Origin: Macquaria australasica
Lineage: Eukaryota > Chordata > Actinopteri > Centrarchiformes > Percichthyidae
Length of the DNA: 64,000 bases
Direction of reading: 5' to 3'
Assembly (NCBI GenBank): GCA_005408345.1
Contig: SEMN01000354.1
Coordinates: 186,001-250,000, forward strand
A program made the position numbers and the translations under genes. How positions within the stretch are numbered: the first letter of the stretch is position 1; each line of letters opens with the position of its first letter. Below the pieces are notes generated by a model. That model did no database searches. It had not been told where the DNA came from and saw only the letters and a program-made list of their open reading frames with translations. This document shows positions 12,121-22,498 of this stretch, in pieces.

Positions 12121-12856
12121 GTTAAAGGAAAACCCCGGTATTTTTAAACCTGGGTCATATTTTTACAAATTTTGGGATCTAAATGATTAATACTTTCCAA
12201 AAGTTTTGGAATTGGACTAATAGATCGCCTCCGCCGCCATCCATGAACGGGCTACAACGTAATCCTTTGGGGCAATTGTGCCCGTGAAAAGTACGTCCAC
12301 TAAAAGTGCTTGTTTTTGCCACTGACAGGCTCAGATTGTTATTCGAAGTGTCTGACAACAATATGAAAAGGATCCCTACAGAGACAGACCGTTTTGTTAA
12401 AGAGCAAGATCCTCTCGTCTTCCTGCAACAATTCACATCTCATGAGATTTCTGAGTGAGACTTTTCCTGGAGCGATCTGTGGCCAGCAGGCGGCCGCTAG
12501 GATCCAAGGTTTAACCAGAAACAGAAGTCTCACTCCAGGAAAAGTCTTGCGCTGAAATCTCACGAGATGTGAATTGTTGCAGGAAGACGAGAGGATCTTG
12601 CTCTTTAACAAAACGGTCTGTCTCTGTAGGGATCTTTACCATAATGCTGTCAGACACTTCTGAGCCTGTCAGAGGCAAAAACAAGCACTTTCAGTGGACA
12701 GACTTTTCACAGACGCAATTGTCCCAAAGGATTATGTTGCAGCCAATGGCTGAGGCAATCTACTGGACCAATTCTTTTGGTAAGTATTAGTCATTTAGAC
12801 CCCAAAATTTGTAAAAACAGGGCCCAGGTTTAAAAATACTGGAGTTTCCCTTTAAC
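12121..12856. mobile_element. Fold-back (inverted-repeat) element, about 736 bp
   Basis: The left arm (12121-12472) and the reverse complement of the right arm (about 12529-12856) align along their whole length with scattered mismatches and small indels. Both ends read GTTAAAGG. Shared blocks include TATTTTTAAACCTGGG near the tips and a long nearly perfect part next to the loop (AGATCCTCTCGTCTTCCTGC and neighbours). The loop (about 12473-12528) holds a 33-bp segment almost identical to a wdr47 exon. I see no transposase frame, so this is a nonautonomous fold-back or MITE-like element. I do not recognise the superfamily, and no clear target-site duplication is visible. Confidence 0.8.
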
Positions 12857-13038
12857 TCTAAACTGAGAAGCACATAAACAGCTTGATGCTCACTGTATGT
12901 ATGCATATGCATGCACACAAACACATATACACACACCCTGCAGCAGGTAGTGAACCCCTTGCTGGGATGTATGTGGACACTGTGTTCTTGTGCTTCCTGC
13001 TGCTGCTGTTGTTAACTAGTGTTTCTCTAGCGAATAGC

Positions 13039-13181
13039 TCAGGGGCCTGCTGCCCAGAGGACGACAGTTCGATCTGCAGAGGAGGAGAGGAAGGTCCTGT
13101 CATGGGGGTGCCACCTACACTGGATCACCTTGTCCCAGTGCTCCCCTGCCACCGTCTGAGGGAGCGGCTTTGTTAGGTCAC
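13039..13181 (-). CDS. wdr47: wdr47 last coding exon
   Basis: 143 nt. It encodes GDLTKPLPQTVAGEHWDKVI and SSSADRTVVLWAAGP, then TGA. It closes the propeller as in WDR47 (ADRTVTLW in mammals). Confidence 0.93.
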
Positions 13182-16100
13182 CTGGGGTCAGAGAAAAGAA
13201 AAACGCCACACAGGAGCGGCAAACAGTGGGATCAAACACCAGACACAGACAGCATTGTGTCGCATTAACATGGTGGCCGAATATGTGTGAGTATATGACT
13301 CTTTCAACAGTAAATGGGACTTGAAAGCAACATTTCTCATGACTTGGAAAACATTTTTACTGTTGTTGTGTAACTGTAGGCACCATTTTAATTAAAAATG
13401 TATTTATATTTGTACTTTGAAATGGGGGAAATTCTTGAAATAATGGGCATCAAGTAAGTTTAACCTTTTCAAATTGGATTTTATAATGAAATTTTCATTC
13501 AAATGATTAATCTATTTTAGCCCTTTGTATACAGTGTGTGTGTGTTCCGTTACACATACTGTAAAGTACTGTCAGTTATTTTGTAGTGTTGCTACCTTGA
13601 AGGTCACTGATGATGATTTTGTTGTCATAGGAGCCGGTGAGGAGATTATGGGCTCCAGGTGAGAAGCGCACTGAGCGAATGTCACTGCCGTGGGGGCGGT
13701 ATGTCTGCACTATGCGGCCTCCTCTGATGTCATACAGCATGCAGGTACTGTCCTCCTGACCTGTGGCCAGCAGACGGCCGCTGGGATCCACTGCCACCGA
13801 AGCAACTGCACTTCCTGTGCGAGACAGAGTGGTAATAAGTAAGATGTTTGCTGTGATTGGCTGCAGCTTAAAACTGCCTGTCTACTATTTTTCTTTACCA
13901 AGATTTCAACTCAAAAACAAACATAATAGGGATTTGTTTATCTAATTGAGGACCCACTGCTAGATTTTTATGCTTGTTTACATGAGTGATGAGTTTTGGG
14001 TGGAGATCTGCATCCAGTAATAAGATACAGCATTTTAAACATTTTTGCTTTTTTCTATGAACTACTGTACTTAAACAAAAAACCCCAAAACAAAACATAT
14101 TTTTCCTCTTATATGCATATTTCTATTGTTTTTTTATATCAAAAAGAAAAACACATTTAGAGGATGTGTGCTCTCTGAGTGTTTGTTTTACTTTTTAAAA
14201 AAAATCTATGGGTCAGTGCTACTAACCTGTAGCAGTGAGTTACAAGTGATTTGCAGCTGCATAAAGGATCCGCTCTAATGAGAGTCATGATGTGACTCAC
14301 CTGAGCCATGCAGAGTTGTGCCCACCACCCGGACACAGCTGGGAACCCGCAGGTCCCAGAACCGGACTGTCTTGTCCTGGGAGCCAGAGGCGATCATCCA
14401 CCCTCCCCACGTGTACAGAGTCAGAATGTGACCTGTTCAAACAAAATGGTGAAGTCTTAAATATTGTACATGCTATATCTTTACCTTGTTGTACTGAGTT
14501 GCCCTGTTTATGTGATTCTAACTATCTTGTGGTACTGTTCCCAAGAGTTCATTGGTTTGTCATTAGGGGACAATTTAGAAATAATAATCTTAAAAAACAG
14601 ATGATCTAACAATGTCTGCAACCTGATTTCAAGTTCCCTCAAGTTTTCTTTAAAAATTGCAGGGGAGGAGCTGTTGCTAACGTACCTGTGTGTCCACTCA
14701 GGGCGTGGAGGCCCTGTCCTCTCTGACAGTCTGTAGTGTAGATGTTGCAGTCTCCGGCCCCGGCACTGATCAAGATGGATCCTCCACTCTCAGGGCCCTC
14801 CATGAAGGCCAGGTCCCTGATGGTACCGTCATGCATGCTGAACTCCAGGTCTGGGCCTGAATCAGAGGCGTACATTTGGGATGGAAACACAGTTACCTTT
14901 TTCAGTGGTAGAAAAATGCTTATAGGTAGGCACATTCAAACATAGGTCATAGTCTGGGAAAATGGACATTACTTACCAAATGCACACTAAAACACATAAA
15001 ATAGTACCTGTGGCATTGCAGCTGTCTGCATTGAAAGGCAGGACTTTGACATATTTATCATTGGAGCCAGTAGCCAACAGTTGTCCACAGTGGCTCCAGG
15101 CTACACAGTAGATTGAGCCCTTGTGATGTTTGTTCCTCCTGAAGCGCACCACCGGCTGCTTGACTGCACCAGAACCACTGAACGAGCCAAGAAAATACAA
15201 GACAGACAGACTAGGAAATGTGCAGGAAGGCGTGAATTCTAAATATAATAATTGTGGGAAAAATTGCAACCTGGATTTAAATATTTTGACCATCGACTTT
15301 TTTTATATGCGAACAACCTAATTTTTTCTCAAAGTTTCTTTGGTCAAGAATGCTTAAATGTAGTCTGGTCAAGCACAGAAAATTAATTCAGCCACGATTC
15401 TTTTTTTTTTTTTTTCTTTTTAGGTTTTTGCTTCTTACAAAATGCTGGTACAGTCTTCTAAATTTGTGTCTTCACGTATTCTTATCAACAGAATGTTGGA
15501 ACTTCAAACAATCTGAGACACAAAACAGGAATTTAGCTGTTGTTAGCTGTCATGATCAAAATTGCACACTATTTGCACATTTACAGTAATAAAACGCTTT
15601 TTGGCCCGTTACATTTTCTGTGCCTGAGCAAACTTTAGTAACATTTTCTATGAAGCTGTCATCTATTTTTCTACTACATAAATAATCTATCATCTTGTTA
15701 TAATAGTTCATAGTTTGGATATGTAGGTACCTGTGAATGGTTCCTACCTGGGGGTCAGAGTTTCTGAGTAGGCACAGACTCTCAGGGTTTTTGAGTTGGA
15801 GCCAACAGCATAGAGCGCTCCAGAGGGATGGAAGGCCACTGCACGCACCGCCTGTGTGTCCTCGAGTTGGCTCACTTTAACAAACTGTGTTTTGGACTTC
15901 CCGGGCTGTACAAGAGATCAGAAAAACAATCTTTTGAATTACGATCTACATGTACATCAGCATAGATTTAAAAAAAAAAAAATACAAATACCCTTCAGGC
16001 TAACATTTAGAAAACAGGTCATACAAATGTGTAGACATTTTGGCATTTATTTTGAACGGTTTGGACAGTCAGATGCTTTAGGTGGTTACAAAGACAAACT

Positions 16101-17421
16101 ATGCAGGACACAATAGAAGACGCAATGAACCTACTGATACTAAAATAACTAAGAAAATAATATAAAAACAATACTTTAGCAGTTTGCTGTACCTCTTGTG
16201 AGTTACGTGTCGCAGAGCAGCCAGAATCATCTTGGACTGTGGGACAAGACCCTCTGACCCTCTCAGCACTGATAACAGAAATGCGCACACACACACACAC
16301 ACACACATTTATGTTACCTGCTTACTGATCAATATTAAATCAATGAAATGTTACCATTTTTGCTTAAGAGTTTGAAGATAATCAACAACAAATTATCCAA
16401 GCATGATTTTGACAGAAAAAAAATCTAAAATTAAGCTAAATATGACACTAGTTCTTAGGAGCTGATGTTTTGTTAATGACATGATCAGGAACTCAGCAGG
16501 CTCTTACCTCTGACTGGCAGGAACTGGGGACTCGCTGAGGGAAGGCAAGCTGGGGCTCCCGGTCTTTAACGGGGTGCTGCTGACCCCCCCACCTGGCTTG
16601 TCCTTTGGCGGCCCGGTGTCTGGTGTGTGGTGGGTGTTGGTGGTTCTGGGACTGGAGGTGCTGGTGTTCCCTGTCGGTCCGTTCCACTGCTGGCCCAGAT
16701 GTGTCATAGCCTCATCTCCTCTGTGGTCAATGCCCACATTCATCTCCTCCAACTTCTGAATGGATCTAGACAGAAACAAGATCTCTTTGTCTCCACAAGG
16801 TAGCACTAAAGGTGGTGTTTCATTCATTGAATCACTGGATGTTGAATCTTTTAATGACTTCCTCACCTGCTGAGGAAGGTCTCAGTGAGGTTGTTTTGGG
16901 CTCCGTACTGCGGCTTCACCCCTCCCTCCAGCAGCATCTGCTGGTAAAGCTGTCTCTGCTGCTGCTTCTGCTCCAGATGCTGCTGCACGCGGAGACGCTG
17001 CCTGTGATACTCCTGGATGTGCTCTGTGGAGTCAAGATGCTGCACAGACAGACACACATGAAATAATAAACACACTGTAAGCCTTGTTTTTGCAGAAGAA
17101 ACTCTGAAGCAACATTTCAACTTTTTTTAGGATTTGTTTTACCTGAACAGGCCCTGTAACCTGAACGACAGAATATTAATGTCTTTTAGTATTCTCTGCT
17201 TCAACGCTTGGCAGTGCTCATTGCCGCAACACACACGCACACACACACAAATGCACACACACCACATTATAATAGACAAACTCTCTCTAAAGAGCCACTA
17301 CTGACAACTCTTCAACTCCCAAGGCCTCGTCCTCCATCATCCATCCCATAAAAAGTTTTCAAGGACCTCATCATATCCAGCAGGTCTACAGTATATTCCC
17401 CTTCATCCCCCTCACCACTTT

Positions 17422-17453
<32 letters not shown>

Positions 17454-20400
17454 ATAAAAAACAATCCAATCTCAAGCTACTTTGCTCCTCTAGATGGGAC
17501 CCAGGGTGCATAAAGATGAGCGATGATGGAAGCAGCAGGCCATCTTGGGTGTGACCGCACATCAAACCAGATTATCTGCCTCAAGTGTCCATGACCTCCA
17601 CCCTCCTCACTGGGACAGGGGGCCGGAGGGCGCTAGTGCCCCTTGGACAGGTGTGGTAGAAAATTGGGGGAAGGATTTATGAGGCAGTGGCGGTGTGGAG
17701 ATGAGATGGTTCAGGGGTTCAGGGGGAATCTATTCTAAATCTCTTAAATCTGGAGTAATGACTGTGGAGGGAAGACAGACTGAAAATCTCACTTTGACTT
17801 TGACTCAAGTGACCAGACGGACAACCATGGCTATTTCCTTTTACAGTCTTCACAAGAGTCATGAAACCAGTTCAGCCTGAGCAACCAAAGGTGAAACGCT
17901 CCACTCCTCCATATCTGAAATGTCTTTGTGCTTATCATTGAGCTATGGTCTTTGTACCATCACCACACATACAACAAGGCACTGCTTATAGTCTGTAGTT
18001 CCTATTACCTCATTTGTTTCTGTGCTGCAGGGTGGCCCACCATCTTTTCCAGGGGTCAGAGGTGTGCGTGTGGTGTTGGGTCCATCCAGCCCTTGTGGGT
18101 GTTTCCTATAGTCAGAAAAAATATACATACAACCATTTTTTTAAAAATTCAAATTGATTTGAGCTGAAGTAGAAAGTAAAACAATACAATGCAAATAAAA
18201 AAAACTAAACAGTTCATGCATATTAAACTCGAGGATTATACTGTATGTAGCAAAAGGAAAGAAATAGTATTAATGTGGGCTGCTCCTGTTGTTACAGTGT
18301 CATTACTTATTAGCAAAGAACAGTAACAAGGTTAAATGCCAACGCCACAGCACTTCAATGAAATGAGACATGAGACGTGTTCATATTTGTTTTAACTTAA
18401 ATAATACTTTTGTTGTTTTGCATATTTGATTAATTGTAATCATGTATAAGGTTGCATACCATACTGCAAGACAAAATCCTGTTATGGATGACAAACTCTT
18501 GAAATTGATCACAGATTGTAGCGATCCCACTTTGTACCAGTTGTGCACATTAATTGCATCCAGCAGGTGGCGCCAGAGAAAACCTGGTAACATTGAGCAG
18601 TCAGACAGGCTGCTCAGTTTACAGTAGCTCTTTGAATTGATGCCTCAGAGCCTTGTGTCTCCTTAGTGGTGTAACATTTTATTTGCAGCAGCCTTGTAAA
18701 GCAAACCTGTCAGCTAATCTCTAATTATTTGATGTACTTTAAACACATCTTGCCTAACTTCCTAGGTGTTTTCACCACACATATAATACACTGTACCTGT
18801 GCTGTATCAGCTTCTTTTTCTGAGAAAAAAAAGGTTCCTTGATGCAGTTTTGGGGGGGAAAGGGTATTTTTTGCTTTGGGTAAACTGACAAGAAAAGAGG
18901 TAAGAAAGAGAGGGATGACATGACTAAGGTCCTGATCTAGACATGAACCCAGGAGGCTGCAGTAATGGCCAATTGAGCCATGGAGACCCTAATAAAACAA
19001 CATTTAAACAGTAAAGACCTTCTCTTTAGTCCACTTCAGTCTGAGTTTCCATAAGGAAAAGGAACTTACATTAACAGCCTTAATTTAGCACAAGGCTCAG
19101 TACTATGTTTTTCAATGATGAGTCATTAGGTGAAGGCTTTAGATTACGTTGCATCCATCAACACTCAGCTGCATTTTAATGTGCTTTGTGTAGCACTGGA
19201 GGAGATGACAGACGAGGCAGTATGTCTCTGGCTAATGGGATTAATGGAGCTACAGATTGTGTCATACAACAAGATCTGCCACTGGGTTTAATACGCACAT
19301 GCAAAGCTCCGGGAAAGATAAAACAAAAACAGATGGCATGTATCAATATTAAAAAAACAAACGTATTCAATTCTACACAATATAATGACACATGGTTTCA
19401 TTTTACATCGAGGGGATTTCAACAGAATACTCTCAAGTGTAAGTCAGGATTTTGTTCTCTTGTTAGGGCCAAACTAATACAAGGTGATCGCTAAATATAC
19501 CAATGTGTTCTAAGACTCAGACGACTGAGGTTTGTGAAAGATAAATGATTGTCAGAACGTAGCAATAATTACAGGAAAGTATGTGAATATGTGCATACTT
19601 TTTCTTTTAGAAGACAAATGTGTTAATGCTACAGAGGACCATTTGTTTTGCAGTGTTACAGGCACATAATAGATTTGTAAAGCGAAGGTATGGTATGCTT
19701 TGGCATGTAGTGTGCAGTGCTGCAGACATCTGTAGTGTTAAACTCCACCCATCTGGCACTTACAGCTAACAGCAAAAATAATTTTTCCCAGGTGTGCTCA
19801 AGCTTTGACCCTTACCTTTCAGGTGAGTCGTCCTGCTGATGCACATTGTTCTCCACTAGGCTCCTACTGAGGGCAGACTTCATGTTCGCCTCCATGCCTC
19901 TCTTGTCCTGGGCTGCCAGACCGTGGGACAGGCCGTCCAAAGCTGGGTTGAGGGATCTGGACATGTAGGTGTCCGCTGAGTGAGGCCTGTGGCGGAAGGG
20001 TGAGGTAGGGCAGGGGGAGAGGCGATTGATCAACGGAGTGAGGAGGTCAGCGTGGCCGGCCTTGCTGGGCTTCACCAGACGGTCCACGTGGATGTTGAGG
20101 GTCTTTTGCTGAAAGGCGCAGGAGAAGGCACTCGGAGAGAGGTTCTGCAGCCAGGAGAGCAGCGACAAGTCCAGTTCATCACAGCCATTCCCACAAAGCA
20201 AATCCACGCCGAGCAGCACCTCACCCTCTGTGATCTCCTCACCAGTTGCTTTACTCTGGAAAACAGAAACAGAGGGGTTTTGATGACTGAAATGACTAAA
20301 ATAGTTGAGTTTTCACGTACAGTGTAAGCTTTGATGATTTTGAAATAAATGTAAGAGTGCAATCAGACACGTTTTAAAACTTTCAAACGACCTTATACGC

Positions 20401-22455
20401 ACTTAAAATTACATCAAATTAAACAAATTAGCTAAAACCAGACAAACAATGGTGTACCTTGCATTAAAATCTCTTTCAATGGATTTTCAAGTATCTCTAC
20501 ATTTTTACGATATACTACCTGACAGAACTCGACACAGCACTCATAAAGGATCCCTTTGATGAGCAGCTGGAAGAGACGGTTCCCGCTCGCCCGGAAGCCC
20601 GCCTCACTCAGCTTCCTGTCCGCAGGGATGAACTCAGCTACCATGGCACAGGCTTCCTCGAAGCAATGGACGCGTGCCGTGCTTGGGTTCCAGTCTTTGA
20701 ACTCTGAGTGGTGGGTGAGGCGTGGCAGGGTGAGGAGGAGGCACAGCTTGCTGTAGTCCTCCTTGGTCGGACAGAACTCCTCCAGATTGTGGAGGCACTT
20801 GACTGCCTCCTGCATGGTGAGCTCCAGCTGTCGTTGACAGAACATTCAGAGAGAACAAGTAGTGAGTATGTGGTTGTTTAGATGCTTTCTTTGAATCTGA
20901 GTTCTTTGTAGAATCCCACTGGTATGTGTTTGATGATAAAGGACAGTATTAGCTTTTCAATAACAATGTAGCATATCAGATAATGTTCAAAAAGCCTTAA
21001 AAACCTACTTCACACTGGCTTATGAAGCTGCCAACCTACCAGACAATTGTATTTATTTGAGTTGAAGTAGAGAGCTCATGTGCCCCATGATAGTCTAATG
21101 TTTTTAAGACGTTTTAGAAGAAGCTTCATATTCACAAAGAGCTTTTAATCATCTCAATTCAATTACAAGCTTCTTCTACTAACCACTGAGCAGCTCCACT
21201 GGAGCAGCGAGATATTAGGTTGCCATGCTCAAGGGCATTTTGAGTGTATTTTGTTTCCCAGCTAATGGCCTTTTAGTTATGAGCCCAACCTGATAACCTC
21301 CAGCCTACTGTACATTTGTTCATCTCATCTAGTGAGACTATTTTCAAATTCAAACACACAAATTTCCCAATTACATATATTTACGTACATTCTGAGGGTC
21401 TTCAGCAGCAGACATGGCGTTATTTACACACAGGGCTTCCAGAAACTTCTGCTTCAGAATGATGTAGCGGAACCTGGAAACAAACAAATCTCAGTATTAA
21501 GAAATATACTTTATAGGACTCGAATTGATGAACCCTCGTGTAACATTTCCTGGAGTGAGTTATTTTGATACACTTGTTATTTAATTAGGGAGGACGGCTG
21601 TGTTTAAAAATGTTTTTTGTGTTGAGTGCTTGGTGGTTGGTAAAAAACAGAGGTAATATGAAGTGATCATGCCACTACAGCACTGGGACTTGACCTAATT
21701 TAGCTCCTAAGGCTGCCAGTCTCCTGCTTTACTGGCAAGTCCACCTCAGTCACCAGTGAAGGGAAACATCAATACTGTACTTAATATTATACCTGAAATA
21801 TAGACAAACAAGCAATAAAACTGTACTCCAATTAAGACACTTTCCAACTGCAAGTATCTGACAACTCTAACTCAAAAATCTGAGTTTCAGTTCTCATGCC
21901 TCATGTACTCCTCATAAAGCCTCAACAATAAATCAAAACCACACCATTATGATTTTAGACGTCAGGTTAGAATAACCCCCCACATTATTTCTCTCACCTT
22001 TTCTTGTCAAACTTGTCCATTCCTTCTAGAGGTTGAATAAACTGCATCACCTCCTCCCACTGCCCGTCCAGAATGAGTTGCCTGTTGAAAGCAGCAAATG
22101 AACAATTTAAGAGGCCTCTGAAAACCCTGTTCCCATCACAGTGGTCCAGTCAACCCCAACAATCTCAAATGAGACTTGTGACATGTACAAACAGCTCTGT
22201 CCGCTACAAATGTCTGCAAAACTGAAAGTTCAATCTTCCCTTTCAGGACGCTATGGTCTTTTCCTGTCTGCCACACGAGTCTGCTGTACAGTCATACCTG
22301 AGGAAGAGCATGTCATCGGAGTAGAGTCCATTAATGACGCCACTCTCCTTCTCCAAGGCCAGCATGCTGATGTGCAGCTTCCTGGAGTTCAGGAAGTCCA
22401 GCATCACCTTGATCACCTCCGCCTCCTTGATGCTGATTGTCTCCTCTGCCGTCAT
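13039..22455 (-). CDS. wdr47: WD repeat-containing protein 47 (nemitin), complete
   Basis: WDR47 is a neuronal microtubule-associated scaffold. It has an N-terminal LisH/CTLH region and a C-terminal WD40 propeller, and is reported to work with CAMSAPs and against katanin. Fifteen coding exons, from ATG 22455-22453 to TGA 13041-13039: 22455-22298, 22081-21998, 21473-21389, 20827-20519, 20255-19816, 18105-18009, 17039-16867, 16765-16508, 16268-16193, 15905-15748, 15177-15008, 14856-14686, 14432-14301, 13814-13596, 13181-13039. They total 2673 nt, in phase throughout, giving 890 residues (human is about 920). LisH/CTLH spans residues 1 to about 110 (MTAEETISIKEAEVIKVMLD). A helical middle with ECCVEFCQ and LLCGNGCDELDLSLLSWLQ follows to about 330, then a variable Ser/Pro linker with a short coiled coil (QRLRVQQHLEQKQQQRQLYQQ). 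WD repeats run from about 560 to 890. The gene sits about 4 kb downstream of camsap2, same strand. Confidence 0.95.
13596..13814 (-). CDS. wdr47: wdr47 exon, WD repeats; source of the loop fragment in the fold-back element
   Basis: 219 nt. It encodes SAVASVAVDPSGRLLATGQE through DIRGGRIVQTYRPHGSDIRS to IISDLQG. Positions 13758-13790 are the 33 bp also found in the loop of the inverted repeat at 12474-12506. Confidence 0.94.
14301..14432 (-). CDS. wdr47: wdr47 exon, WD repeat
   Basis: 132 nt. It encodes HILTLYTWGGWMIASGSQDK and TVRFWDLRVPSCVRVVGTTL, a typical GH-WD-type repeat ending FWD. Phase 1 to 1. Confidence 0.94.
14686..14856 (-). CDS. wdr47: wdr47 exon, WD repeat
   Basis: 171 nt. It encodes PDLEFSMHDGTIRDLAFMEG through ISAGAGDCNIYTTDCQRGQG to LSGHTG, near-identical to mammalian WDR47. 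Phase 1 to 1. Confidence 0.95.
15008..15177 (-). CDS. wdr47: wdr47 exon, WD repeat
   Basis: 170 nt. It encodes VVRFRRNKHHKGSIYCVAWS and GQLLATGSNDKYVKVLPFN, near-identical to mammalian WDR47. The upstream AG at 15178-15179 was chosen over one at 15164 because only it keeps frame. Confidence 0.94.
15748..15905 (-). CDS. wdr47: wdr47 exon, first WD repeat
   Basis: 158 nt. It encodes QLEDTQAVRAVAFHPSGALY followed by AVGSNSKTLRVCAY, closely matching WDR47. Phase 0 to 2. Confidence 0.93.
16193..16268 (-). CDS. wdr47: wdr47 76-nt linker exon next to a TG repeat
   Basis: It encodes AERVRGSCPTVQDD and GCSATRNSQE. The protein is not conserved enough to prove the exon. However, its phase (2 to 0) is exactly what is needed to join the exons on either side, and without it the frame breaks. 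A (TG)n tract on the transcript strand ends 15 nt before the acceptor. Confidence 0.75.
16285..16307. repeat. CA/TG microsatellite beside a wdr47 acceptor
   Basis: A (CA)11-type tract that reads UG-rich in the wdr47 transcript, 15 nt upstream of the acceptor of the 76-nt exon. Confidence 0.9.
16508..16765 (-). CDS. wdr47: wdr47 exon, Ser/Thr/Pro-rich linker
   Basis: 258 nt. It starts SIQKLEEMNVGIDHRGDEAM as in WDR47, then becomes a low-conservation Ser/Thr/Pro linker ending SESPVPASQ. Phase 2 to 2. Confidence 0.88.
16867..17039 (-). CDS. wdr47: wdr47 exon, coiled-coil linker
   Basis: 173 nt. It encodes DSTEHIQEYHRQRLRVQQHL, then a Gln-rich coiled coil and YQQMLLEGG, matching the equivalent WDR47 segment. 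Phase 0 to 2. Confidence 0.92.
17423..17455. repeat. CA microsatellite in a wdr47 intron
   Basis: A pure CA dinucleotide run of about 12-14 units within the intron between exons 18009 and 17039. A shorter interrupted CA tract lies at 17228-17262. Confidence 0.8.
18009..18105 (-). CDS. wdr47: wdr47 exon, variable linker
   Basis: 97 nt. It encodes a Pro/Thr-rich linker (GLDGPNTTRTPLTPGKDGG) that is poorly conserved. It is supported mainly by splice sites (CTATAG acceptor, GAG/GTAATA donor) and exact phase fit (2 to 0). Confidence 0.75.
18845..18990. repeat. Possible dispersed-repeat fragment in a wdr47 intron
   Basis: The sequence around ATGAACCCAGGAGGCTGCAG and the following AATTGAGCCATGG resembles the tail of a common fish dispersed repeat. 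I recognise only its style and cannot name a family. Confidence 0.3.
19816..20255 (-). CDS. wdr47: wdr47 exon, middle region
   Basis: 440 nt. It encodes SKATGEEITEGEVLLGVDLL, then the LLSWLQ helix, NIHVDRLVKPSKAGHADLLT and the Ser-rich segment with SADTYMSRSLNPALDGL. It ends in DDSPER, phase 2. Confidence 0.92.
20519..20827 (-). CDS. wdr47: wdr47 exon, conserved helical region
   Basis: 309 nt, phase 0. It encodes LELTMQEAVKCLHNLEEFCP through LPRLTHHSEFKDWNPSTARV to YECCVEFCQ, strongly conserved with mammalian WDR47. Confidence 0.93.
21183..21206. repeat. Dispersed-repeat fragment shared with 60477-60500
   Basis: A 24-bp sequence (start CCACTGAGCAGCTCCACTGG) occurs identically here and at 60477-60500. 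In both places it is followed by a CTCAAGG/CTTGGGG-type segment. I take both to be copies of one ancient dispersed fish repeat. Confidence 0.6.
21389..21473 (-). CDS. wdr47: wdr47 exon, end of CTLH
   Basis: 85 nt. It encodes RFRYIILKQKFLEALCVNNA and then MSAAEDPQN. The donor reads AAT/GTACGT, phase 0. Confidence 0.9.
21998..22081 (-). CDS. wdr47: wdr47 exon, CTLH part
   Basis: 84 nt, phase 2 to 2. It encodes QLILDGQWEEVMQFIQPLEG, matching the CTLH motif of WDR47 almost exactly. Confidence 0.9.
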
Positions 22456-22498
22456 GATTACAGATCTGTGGTGGCAGCTTACAGCCGGCTGGAATACA
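22298..22498 (-). CDS. wdr47: wdr47 exon with start codon
   Basis: Acceptor TGTATTCCAG, 43 nt of 5'UTR, then ATG at 22455. It encodes the LisH part: SRKLHISMLALEKESGVING and the following LFLR. Donor CTCAG/GTATGA, phase 2. Confidence 0.88.

Noticed and set aside
12485..12506. GCGGCCGC next to GGATCC in the fold-back loop, which looks like a cloning-vector polylinker
   Set aside because: The same stretch is explained by the wdr47 exon at 13758-13790, which contains nearly the same bases. Arms of natural repeat sequence flank it on both sides, so vector contamination is unlikely.
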